From an uncultured Collinsella sp. (GTDB taxonomy: Bacteria; Actinomycetota; Coriobacteriia; Coriobacteriales; Coriobacteriaceae), in NCBI GenBank assembly GCA_900539035.1, contig UQAU01000025.1:1-26848 (forward strand): a stretch of DNA of 26,848 nt, written 5' to 3'. This document shows, piece after piece, positions 13,203 to 20,757 of this stretch. Position numbers and translations under genes: made by a program. Below the pieces are notes generated by a model. That model was not told the DNA's origin, did no database searches, and saw only the letters and a list, made by a program, of their open reading frames with translations. Numbering within the stretch: position 1 is the first letter of the stretch; the number at the start of each line of letters is the position of its first letter.

Positions 13203-16082
13203 TTATTGAGCATCAAGTTGAGCCTGGCGCTCCCGGTCACGCCTGAGCAACGGCGCCAAAAACTTGCCCGTATAACTCTGCGGACAGTCTGCAACCTGCT
13301 CCGGTGTGCCCGAAACCACGACGGTTCCGCCGCCGTTACCGCCCTCGGGACCCATATCGATCAGGCGGTCGGCAACCTTGATGACATCAAGGTTGTGTTC
13401 AATCACCAGCACTGTGTTGCCCGCATCGACCAAGCGCTGCAGCACATCGAGCAGCTGGTGGACGTCCTCAAAATGAAGGCCGGTCGTCGGCTCGTCCAAA
13501 ATATAGAACGTCTTGCCCGTCTGGCGTCGATGAAGCTCCTTGGCGAGTTTCACACGCTGCGCCTCGCCGCCCGAAAGCGTCGTGGCGGGCTGGCCCAGGC
13601 TCACGTAGCCCAAGCCTACATCGTACAGCGTCTGGAGCTTTCGCTTGATCTGCGGGATATTCCCAAAGAAGGCCAGCGCCTCGGTGACGCTCATGTCGAG
13701 CACGTCCGAGATGGTCTTGCCACGGTAGGTGACCTCGAGTGTCTCGCGGTTGTAGCGTTTACCGCCGCAAACTTCGCAGGGAACGTAGATATCGGGAAGG
13801 AAGTGCATCTCGATCTTGATCTGTCCGTCGCCCTTGCACGCCTCACAGCGCCCGCCACTCACATTAAAGGAGAAACGACCCGGTGAGTAGCCGCGCGCCT
13901 TCGACTCCGGCGTACTCGCAAACAGCGCGCGAAGATCATCCCACAGGCCGATATAGGTAGCAGGGTTGGAACGCGGCGTGCGGCCAATCGGCGACTGGTC
14001 AATATCGATAACCTTATCGATACACTCGATACCCTCGATTTTCTTATATGGGCCCACAGGGCGCGTCGAACGGTGAATGGCATTCGTAAGGGCAGGCGCG
14101 ATGGTGTCGGTAACCAGGGAGCTCTTGCCCGATCCCGACACGCCGGTAACAACCGTAAGCGTACCAAACTCGATCTTGGCAGTAACGTTTTTGAGGTTGT
14201 TGGCTCGAGCGCCCGTAATTTTAAGGCAGCCGCGGCCGGGCTTGCGCCGTTCATCGGGCACCCGGATCATTCGTTTGCCGGTCAGATAAGCGCCCGTCAT
14301 CGACTCAGGACACGCCATGATATCGGCAGGCGTTCCCGCCGCGACTACGTGTCCGCCGTTGACACCGGCGCCGGGCCCCATGTCGATCACGTAATCGGCG
14401 GCACGGATTGTATCCTCGTCGTGTTCGACGAGGATAACGGTATTGCCGATATCGCGCAGGCGCTCGAGCGTCTTGATCAAGCGCTCGTTGTCACGCTGAT
14501 GAAGACCGATCGAGGGCTCGTCCAGAATATAGAGCACGCCCATGAGACCCGCGCCGATCTGCGTTGCCAGACGAATACGCTGCGCCTCGCCACCGGAAAG
14601 CGTCGCCGAGGCACGATCGAGCGTCAGATAGTCGAGTCCAACATCGACCAGAAAACGCAAGCGCTCCAGGATTTCCTTGACGATGCGCCCGCCGATAAAC
14701 TGTTGGCGCTCGGTGAGCTCCAGGCCCTCAAAGAACTCGAGCGACTCACGGCACGACAGGCAACAAACCTCGTAAATGGACTTGCCGCCCACGGTGACGG
14801 CGAGCATCTCAGGGCGCAAACGAGCGCCGTGGCAGCTCGAGCACGGTTCCTCGCGAATGTACTTCTCCAAGCGCGCCTTGGTGTTCTCGTTCGTCGTCTC
14901 GGTATAGCGTTCGTACAGGATGTTGCGAACGCCCGAAAACTTGGTATCCCACTGGCTGCGACGTCCGTCGAGCTTTTGGTAGTCGACCGAGATCTTCGTA
15001 TCGCCCAGGCCATCCAAGAATGCACGACGCACGCGAGGGGGCAAGTCCTCCCACGGCGTATCGGTGCTCACCTTAAAGTGTTTGCAGACCGCAGCAAAAA
15101 TCTGCGGATAGTAGTTCGAATTGCCAAACAGGCTACCAAAGACTCCGTCGGCAATGGACTTCGAGGGGTCCTCGATCAGCGCCTCGGCATCAACGGTTTT
15201 CTTAAAGCCCAGGCCGTCGCACTCAGGACATGCGCCATAGGGAGCGTTGAACGAAAAATCACGCGGCTGAAGATCGTCAATGGAGTGTCCATGCTCCGGG
15301 CACGCCAAGGCCAACGAATGCTCCAGCAGCTCGCCCTCGGTCCCCTCAGGAGCATCACGATCGGGCAGCATGTACACGTTTACATTGCCGTGAGCCAGCG
15401 CGGTCGCCTGCTCAACAGACTCGGCGATACGGCCCAGAGAATTCTCACGGATCACGATACGGTCAACCACGACCTCAATGTCGTGTTTGAACTTCTTGTC
15501 CAGGTCGATCGGATCATCGAGCGAGCGCACTTCGCCGTCGACACGCACGCGGCTAAAGCCCTCGGCGCGAAGGTCCTCAAACAGCTTGGTGTACTCGCCT
15601 TTTCGCCCGCGCACCACCGGTGCCAGCACAAACGCGCGGCGACCCTCCCCCGCCGCCAAGACTTTGTCGGCAACCTGGTCGGTCGTCTGACGCTCAATGA
15701 CGCGGCCGCATTCGGGACAGTGCGGGGTGCCCACACGGGCGAACAGCAGGCGCAGATAGTCATAAATCTCGGTTACGGTGCCAACCGTCGAGCGAGGGTT
15801 TTTAGACGTCGTCTTTTGGTCGATCGACACCGCCGGCGAAAGGCCGTCGATTGAATCCAGGTCGGGTTTGTCCATCTGGCCCAAGAACTGGCGCGCATAG
15901 CTCGAAAGGCTCTCGACGTATCGACGCTGGCCCTCGGCATAGATAGTGTCAAATGCCAGCGAACTCTTGCCCGAGCCAGAAAGACCGGTAATGACCACGA
16001 GTTGGTCACGCGGAATGGAAACATCGATATCACGGAGGTTGTGCTCACGAGCGCCGCGAATAACGATAGAAGAATCAGACAT
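13203..16082 (-). CDS. uvrA: UvrABC system protein A (damage-recognition ATPase)
   Basis: A 959-residue ATPase that finds bulky DNA lesions and loads UvrB. Two ABC modules are complete: Walker A GLSGSGKS (33-40) with LSGGEAQR (495-502), and GVSGSGKS (647-654) with a second LSGGEAQR near 825. Zinc-binding sets are Cys261/His264/Cys285/Cys288 and Cys746/Cys749/Cys769/Cys772. ATG 16082 is chosen because AAGGAG stands 5 bases before it; the frame stays open 22 codons further but without a ribosome site. A TATGAT box (16116-16111, minus strand) could be its -10, with no recognisable -35. The divergent neighbour begins 193 bases away. No GAAC-N4-GTTC SOS box of the actinobacterial/Gram-positive type is visible in that gap. 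Confidence 0.97.
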   Translation of the reverse strand: MSDSSIVIRGAREHNLRDIDVSIPRDQLVVITGLSGSGKSSLAFDTIYAEGQRRYVESLSSYARQFLGQMDKPDLDSIDGLSPAVSIDQKTTSKNPRSTVGTVTEIYDYLRLLFARVGTPHCPECGRVIERQTTDQVADKVLAAGEGRRAFVLAPVVRGRKGEYTKLFEDLRAEGFSRVRVDGEVRSLDDPIDLDKKFKHDIEVVVDRIVIRENSLGRIAESVEQATALAHGNVNVYMLPDRDAPEGTEGELLEHSLALACPEHGHSIDDLQPRDFSFNAPYGACPECDGLGFKKTVDAEALIEDPSKSIADGVFGSLFGNSNYYPQIFAAVCKHFKVSTDTPWEDLPPRVRRAFLDGLGDTKISVDYQKLDGRRSQWDTKFSGVRNILYERYTETTNENTKARLEKYIREEPCSSCHGARLRPEMLAVTVGGKSIYEVCCLSCRESLEFFEGLELTERQQFIGGRIVKEILERLRFLVDVGLDYLTLDRASATLSGGEAQRIRLATQIGAGLMGVLYILDEPSIGLHQRDNERLIKTLERLRDIGNTVILVEHDEDTIRAADYVIDMGPGAGVNGGHVVAAGTPADIMACPESMTGAYLTGKRMIRVPDERRKPGRGCLKITGARANNLKNVTAKIEFGTLTVVTGVSGSGKSSLVTDTIAPALTNAIHRSTRPVGPYKKIEGIECIDKVIDIDQSPIGRTPRSNPATYIGLWDDLRALFASTPESKARGYSPGRFSFNVSGGRCEACKGDGQIKIEMHFLPDIYVPCEVCGGKRYNRETLEVTYRGKTISDVLDMSVTEALAFFGNIPQIKRKLQTLYDVGLGYVSLGQPATTLSGGEAQRVKLAKELHRRQTGKTFYILDEPTTGLHFEDVHQLLDVLQRLVDAGNTVLVIEHNLDVIKVADRLIDMGPEGGNGGGTVVVSGTPEQVADCPQSYTGKFLAPLLRRDRERQAQLDAQ

Positions 16083-16225
16083 GGAAGCTCCTTGCCTCCT
16101 ATTGCATCGAATCATACTGCCGATGAGTTTAGCGCACTCGACGCGCACAGATGTTCGTAATACAAGATTCGCAGACCTTTAGCTTTGCGTATCGGGTGCT
16201 TTGTTTCTCGAAATGCCGTGGAAAG

Positions 16226-16263
16226 GTTACAGTAATCTACTACTGAACTTAATTTGCTGTAAC
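16226..16263 (+). repeat. 7-bp inverted repeat before the LTA-synthase-like gene
   Basis: GTTACAG at 16226-16232 and its complement CTGTAAC at 16257-16263 flank 24 bases. The right arm ends two bases before the GAGG ribosome site, so folding in RNA could affect initiation; it could also be a regulator site. Confidence 0.3.
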
Positions 16264-16275
16264 AGAGGAACGTCC

Positions 16276-18429
16276 ATGACCGAAGATATCCCCCTTGAAA
16301 TCACTTCGAGCGACATGGCCAATCTGCCCATATTCATCGCCGTCCTTATCGTGGCCACCGTCGTCGTGCGCGTGTATTTTTCAATCAAACACAATGAAAA
16401 GCCGCCCATTGCCCGCGTCTTTTGGTGCGCGACGCTCCTCATCCCGCTCGGCGTGGTAGCTGCATGGATTACGAATCAAGTGCTTGTAAACGAGGACAGT
16501 TCCCTATGGATCCTTTCCTATTCAGCGCTCGGTGCCGCTGCCGTCATGCTCCTTGTCGAGCCCTTGGTATCGAGATTCATCGACCAATCCGATTTCGCAA
16601 CGGGAACGATTGCTTGCACCTGTCGCGACGTTCTCGTCATCGCCGCGGTTTCGGTGCTCTCGTTCGTTTCGCTCGAAATTGCCTGCAACGACACGTTCTA
16701 TCGCATTCCAGCAAACTCATTTGGTTTTTCCGTCGGGCTGCTCGCGACGATCCTGCTCTCTCTTTATTTGCTAGGACAACGGCACGGAGGGGTCATGACC
16801 CTTGTGCCCATCGTCTGCTGCATCTTTGGCATTGCCGAGCACTTCGTCGTGACATTTAAAGGCGAAGCCATCCTGCCGAGCGATATTTTGGCCCTGGGCA
16901 CCGCAGCGGAGGTAAGCGAAGGATACGAGTTCACCTTTACCGCCGGAATCGTAACCTCTCTAGCCCTGCTGGAGATTTCCCTGGGGCTTCTTTCGCTTAT
17001 CCGACCGAGAAAGCTCCGTACGCCCACCCATGTCTTCCCCGCAATCGCCGCTAACCTCTGCGCTTTTCTGCTAGTGACCGTTGTGGGGCTCTCGGGCTTT
17101 TCCAGCATCGACTTGGAGCAGGCGCTGAATTTTGGATTTGACCGTTGGCAGCCCATCACCACGTATGCGTCTCAGGGTTTTATCACTTCGTTCACCGAAA
17201 TGGTCAACGAGTTGCCCATTGAGAAGCCCGAAGACTATACGCCCGATGAGGCGCAGAGCATCGAGCAGGAGCTCGCCGCCACCTACGACAGCACGTATGG
17301 CTCGAGCGAGCAGCGTGCCGCCGCCGTTGCTCAATTCAATGAAATCAAGCCGACAATCGTCGCCGTCATGAACGAAAGCTTTAGCGACCTTTCGTGCTTT
17401 GAGCAGCTCCAGGCGGCCGGGTATACCGGCCCTGCGTTTTATAACTCGCTTCCCGACACGCTCGTACGCGGCACTATGCTCGCCTCGGTCGCAGGCGGCG
17501 GAACAGCGAACTCCGAATTTGAGTTTTTGACCGGAGCTACGACCGCCTTTGTCGGAGTGGGCAAGATTCCCTATCAGCTTTATCAGATGAATGATGTCAG
17601 CGGCTTGGCAAAGGACCTTAAAGAACTTGGATACACCGCCACTGCCATGCACCCGCAAAACCCCGTTAACTACCATCGAGATAAAATCTATCAGCAGCTG
17701 GGCTTTGGAGATTTCCTATCTATCGCCGATTTCGAAGGTGCACCCTATTACCATGCCGGCGTATGCGACTACGCCACCTATGACAAGATACTCGACCTGC
17801 TGAGGACCGACGACGCTCCGCAGTTCATCTTCGATGTCACGATGCAAAACCATGGCGGATACGACTATGGCACCGTTCCCGCCGAAGAGCTGACAAACTA
17901 TTGGGTCGAGGGAGCCAGCGAGGGCGCCAATAGCGCGCTCAACACCTATCTCACCTGCATCAACGCATCCGACCGGGACCTCGAGTACTTTATCAACGAG
18001 CTCCGCAATATCGGCAGACCGGTTGTTCTTGTCTTTTTTGGCGACCATCAGCCGAGCGCCGCAACGACTCTCAACGACGAGCTGTACCCTCAGGAAGATA
18101 CGGCAAGCCACGCTTTCCGTATCCATCAGTCGACCTATTTCGTCTGGGCCAACTATGAAATCGCCGGCAATACCGAGCTCAACGTCTACGACACCGTCGG
18201 GGCAAACGAGATTGCAGCCATTACCCTTAATAAGATCGGCGCCCCGCTCACCGACTATCAAAAGGCTCTGCTTGCAACAAGGTCAGATGTGCCCACCATC
18301 AATGTCGCCGGCTATCTTGGTGCCGACGGGCTGCGCTACGACTTGGAATCTGAAGACAGCCCATACGCCTCGACGATCGACAAGCTGCAGCGCATGCAAT
18401 ACCTCGAGTTCGCCAGCAAAGTTCAGTAA
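16276..18429 (+). CDS. LTA synthase family phosphoglycerol transferase (sulfatase/alkaline phosphatase fold)
   Basis: A 717-residue membrane enzyme with an extracellular catalytic domain, expected to move glycerol-phosphate or a similar group from a lipid donor to an envelope glycan or glycolipid. About eight hydrophobic segments occupy residues 16-275. The C-terminal sulfatase-like domain shows the full LtaS active site: metal ligand Glu367 in MNESFSD, nucleophile Thr410 in GGGTANSEFE, His526 in MQNHGGYDY, and Asp590/His591 in GDHQP. ATG 16276 is chosen from GAGG 8 bases upstream and because the extra 25 codons before it have no site. Classical LtaS has five membrane helices, so this is a wider LtaS-like subfamily, and the acceptor polymer is unknown. 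It is transcribed away from uvrA. Confidence 0.9.
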   Translation: MTEDIPLEITSSDMANLPIFIAVLIVATVVVRVYFSIKHNEKPPIARVFWCATLLIPLGVVAAWITNQVLVNEDSSLWILSYSALGAAAVMLLVEPLVSRFIDQSDFATGTIACTCRDVLVIAAVSVLSFVSLEIACNDTFYRIPANSFGFSVGLLATILLSLYLLGQRHGGVMTLVPIVCCIFGIAEHFVVTFKGEAILPSDILALGTAAEVSEGYEFTFTAGIVTSLALLEISLGLLSLIRPRKLRTPTHVFPAIAANLCAFLLVTVVGLSGFSSIDLEQALNFGFDRWQPITTYASQGFITSFTEMVNELPIEKPEDYTPDEAQSIEQELAATYDSTYGSSEQRAAAVAQFNEIKPTIVAVMNESFSDLSCFEQLQAAGYTGPAFYNSLPDTLVRGTMLASVAGGGTANSEFEFLTGATTAFVGVGKIPYQLYQMNDVSGLAKDLKELGYTATAMHPQNPVNYHRDKIYQQLGFGDFLSIADFEGAPYYHAGVCDYATYDKILDLLRTDDAPQFIFDVTMQNHGGYDYGTVPAEELTNYWVEGASEGANSALNTYLTCINASDRDLEYFINELRNIGRPVVLVFFGDHQPSAATTLNDELYPQEDTASHAFRIHQSTYFVWANYEIAGNTELNVYDTVGANEIAAITLNKIGAPLTDYQKALLATRSDVPTINVAGYLGADGLRYDLESEDSPYASTIDKLQRMQYLEFASKVQ

Positions 18430-18489
18430 GCCCGCCCATTCGCTTGGACCCATCGTATTGCAAGCACGCTCGGCCCAAATGCATCGCAA

Positions 18490-18519
18490 ATGACTCCCGC
18501 TCGCAAACGAGGGTACAAT
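18490..18519 (+). promoter_or_regulatory. Promoter of mrp and the following flavoprotein gene
   Basis: ATGACT (4 of 6 matches to the -35 consensus) is followed after 18 bases by TACAAT (5 of 6 to -10). Transcription would begin near 18526, giving a leader of about 50 bases that includes a GC-rich self-complementary GGGGCC-CC-GGCCCC at 18539-18552. Confidence 0.45.
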
Positions 18520-18574
18520 GACGCTCGTGTCACATCACGGGGCCCCGGCCCCAACATATACAAAGGAGTCATAC

Positions 18575-19405
18575 ATGGGTTGCGAGCACGCACAGGCCGC
18601 CGGCGGACAAACGTCGCCGTCGCAATTTGAGGAGAACACGCTGTCCGAGGTCAAGCGCGTCATCGCCGTGCTTTCCGGCAAGGGCGGTGTCGGCAAGTCG
18701 TTTGTCACAGGTGCCATCGCCACCGAGCTTGCCCGCCACGGCCACAAGGTCGGCGTCCTCGATGCCGACATCACCGGTCCCTCTATCCCCAAGATGTTCG
18801 GTATGAGCGGACGCCACGTCCATGCCCTTGGCAACCTTATGCTGCCCGAAATCTCCGAGCACGGCGTCAAGGTCATGAGCTCCAACCTGCTGCTCCAAAA
18901 CGAGACCGACCCCGTCCTTTGGCGCGGTCCGGTCATCGCAGGCGCCATTAGGCAGTTCTGGAGCGAGACCTCGTGGGGCCCCATCGACTACCTGCTGGTC
19001 GACATGCCTCCGGGAACAGGCGACGTCGCTCTCACCGTCTTCCAGTCACTGCCCGTCGACGGCATCGTCATCGTCACGAGCCCGCAGGATCTGGTCTCGA
19101 TGATCGTCGCCAAGGCGGTCAACATGGCCGAGAAGATGAACGTCCCCATTCTGGGCATCGTCGAAAACATGAGCTATATTGAGTGCCCCGACTGCGGCAA
19201 GAAGATCGAGGTCTTTGGCAAGAGCAAGCTCCCCGAGGTCGCAGAGCGCTATAACCTCGACATCTTGGGCACGCTTCCCATCAATCCGTCACTCGCCGAG
19301 GCCTGCGATAAGGGCGAGGTCGAGACCGCGCTGCCCGATGGCATGTTGCCCAAGGCAGTCTCTGCTGTCGAGGCCATTACCCCACACGAGACCGACGAGG
19401 CCTAA
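18575..19405 (+). CDS. mrp: Mrp/NBP35 family iron-sulfur cluster carrier ATPase
   Basis: A 276-residue P-loop ATPase that binds and hands over Fe-S clusters in the cytoplasm. The deviant Walker A GKGGVGKS is at 35-42, switch regions DADITGPSIPKMFG and VDMPPGTGD follow, and the cluster-binding CPDC (Cys204, Cys207) lies in ENMSYIECPDCGK. The N-terminal DUF59 domain of many bacterial Mrp proteins is absent; instead there are about 27 residues starting MGCEHAQ. ATG 18575 has AAAGGAG 6 bases upstream; the longer frame from 18518 starts inside the promoter region. The next gene starts on the base after its TAA, so the pair forms an operon. Confidence 0.94.
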   Translation: MGCEHAQAAGGQTSPSQFEENTLSEVKRVIAVLSGKGGVGKSFVTGAIATELARHGHKVGVLDADITGPSIPKMFGMSGRHVHALGNLMLPEISEHGVKVMSSNLLLQNETDPVLWRGPVIAGAIRQFWSETSWGPIDYLLVDMPPGTGDVALTVFQSLPVDGIVIVTSPQDLVSMIVAKAVNMAEKMNVPILGIVENMSYIECPDCGKKIEVFGKSKLPEVAERYNLDILGTLPINPSLAEACDKGEVETALPDGMLPKAVSAVEAITPHETDEA

Positions 19406-20677
19406 GTGAACACGAGCGCCTTCTATGACGTCCTGGTAATCGGCGGCGGGGCTTCAGGCCTCGCCGCCGCCATTACGGCCGCACGCGCTGGCAAAAGCGT
19501 CTGCATCGTTGAGCGCGATGTCGCCTGCGGCCTTAAGCTCCTTGCGACCGGTAACGGCCGCTGCAACCTCTCCAACGAATCGATTGATCCTCAGCGGTAT
19601 AACCACCCCGCATTCGTCGAATCCGTCATGGGCCCCCAACCCGAACAAGAGCTTATGGGTTTCTTCTCCTCGCTGGGCATCATGACAACCTCTGAGGAAG
19701 GCCGGCTGTACCCGCGCTCCCTTCGCGCAGAATCGGTGCGCGACGCGCTTCTCAACGTTTGCGACCGCCTAGGTATCACCTTAATCTGCGGAGCCAACGT
19801 TGCCTCGGCGCACAAAGCTTCCGAAGGCTGGACACTCCAAATAGACCGTCCAGCGCGGGCACTCAAGGCAAAAAAGCACGACGACCGAAAATCGGAGCTC
19901 CGCTCGCTTCGGAAGGCACTCGCCGATGTCCCTCGCAAGAACGAGGCCCTGCAGGCACATGCCGTAATTATCGCCACGGGCGGCAACCCCACCGGTATCG
20001 CCGATACGTTTAGTCTCCCCCTCACTTCGCTGCGCCCCATCCTCTGCCCCGTATCGGCAACGGTCGTTGGCGATCGGGCGGCACTCAAGACGTTGGATGG
20101 TCTGCGCGTCCGTGCCCGCTTGACGCTCACCCGCAATCATAATGAGCTCTGGCACGAAGACGGTGAAGTCCTGTTTCGAACCTTCGGTATCTCGGGCGTC
20201 GCTGTCTTCAACCTCTCCCGTCGTATCCAGCACGGCGATACGATCCTGCTCGACGTTTTCCCCGACCTCTCCAAAGACGAGCTGCTCGATATGCTCAACC
20301 GGCGCGTTGAGCTGCTCGGCGGCTTTTCGCCCCGCGATCCCCGTTGGCTCGACGGCATGCTCGCCCCGCAACTCTCCCGCGTCGTCTGCACGGCGTTCGA
20401 GCAGTGCCATCCAGGCTCCAACGATGTCATCCACCTGGTCTCGATCCTCAAGCACTTTAAGTTGCTCGTCGAGGGAACAGCCGAGGAGCGCTCGGCGCAG
20501 GTCACGCGTGGTGGCGTATCTGTCGAGAGCATCTCAACACCCAGTCTACGCGCGCGCAGCGCTGTCGACGCCCCGCTTTACGTCTGCGGCGAAGCGCTCG
20601 ACATCGACGCCGATTGCGGAGGCTTTAACCTTGCGTGGGCCTGGCTCTCGGGCATTCGCGCTGCAAGCAGCCTGTAG
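19406..20677 (+). CDS. HI0933-like FAD-dependent oxidoreductase
   Basis: A 423-residue flavoprotein of the HI0933/YhiN family, whose physiological reactions are mostly unknown. The FAD-binding GGGASGLAAA lies at 13-22, the family mark ATGNGRCNLSN at 47-57, IIATGGNPTG near 188, and the C-terminal FAD motif DADCGGFNLAWAWLSG closes the protein. Between 149 and 184 there is a strongly charged segment (many Lys, Arg, Glu) just before the ATGG motif that seems to be an insertion. Translation begins at GTG 19406 directly after the mrp stop, with GAGG in the end of mrp. The family also contains BaiN of bile-acid-dehydroxylating clostridia, but nothing here supports that role. Confidence 0.88.
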   Translation: MNTSAFYDVLVIGGGASGLAAAITAARAGKSVCIVERDVACGLKLLATGNGRCNLSNESIDPQRYNHPAFVESVMGPQPEQELMGFFSSLGIMTTSEEGRLYPRSLRAESVRDALLNVCDRLGITLICGANVASAHKASEGWTLQIDRPARALKAKKHDDRKSELRSLRKALADVPRKNEALQAHAVIIATGGNPTGIADTFSLPLTSLRPILCPVSATVVGDRAALKTLDGLRVRARLTLTRNHNELWHEDGEVLFRTFGISGVAVFNLSRRIQHGDTILLDVFPDLSKDELLDMLNRRVELLGGFSPRDPRWLDGMLAPQLSRVVCTAFEQCHPGSNDVIHLVSILKHFKLLVEGTAEERSAQVTRGGVSVESISTPSLRARSAVDAPLYVCGEALDIDADCGGFNLAWAWLSGIRAASSL

Positions 20678-20687
20678 CCGCGCAGTT

Positions 20688-20693
20688 TATAAT
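20688..20693 (+). promoter_or_regulatory. Candidate promoter (-10) of the COG2509-type gene
   Basis: A perfect TATAAT stands 11 bases after the previous stop codon. No good -35 is present at 16-18 bases. Transcription would begin near 20700, directly in front of the hairpin at 20708. Confidence 0.38.
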
Positions 20694-20707
20694 CAAAAAC
20701 GCATTCG

Positions 20708-20739
20708 GGCCGTCTGGGATACCGGACGGCCTCTTTCTT
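20708..20739 (+). terminator. Intrinsic terminator or leader attenuator
   Basis: GGCCGTC pairs with GACGGCC around a 10-base loop that can form two more G-C pairs, and TCTTTCTT follows. It would end the mrp-flavoprotein transcript. Because it also lies downstream of the TATAAT box, it could attenuate the next gene. Confidence 0.75.
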
Positions 20740-20757
20740 GCCTCTAAGGAGACCTCG

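Noticed and set aside
14073..15854. A 593-codon plus-strand frame
   Set aside because: Antisense to uvrA, whose motifs are complete; no ribosome site or protein family support.
13157..16116. Identical 12-mer (CATCGAATCATA) in front of and behind uvrA
   Set aside because: A 12-base match is expected many times by chance in a window this size, and one copy is part of the 3' hairpin.
16083..16275. Possible SOS (LexA) box upstream of uvrA
   Set aside because: Only isolated GTTCG or TTCG half-sites are present; no GAAC-N4-GTTC arrangement is found.
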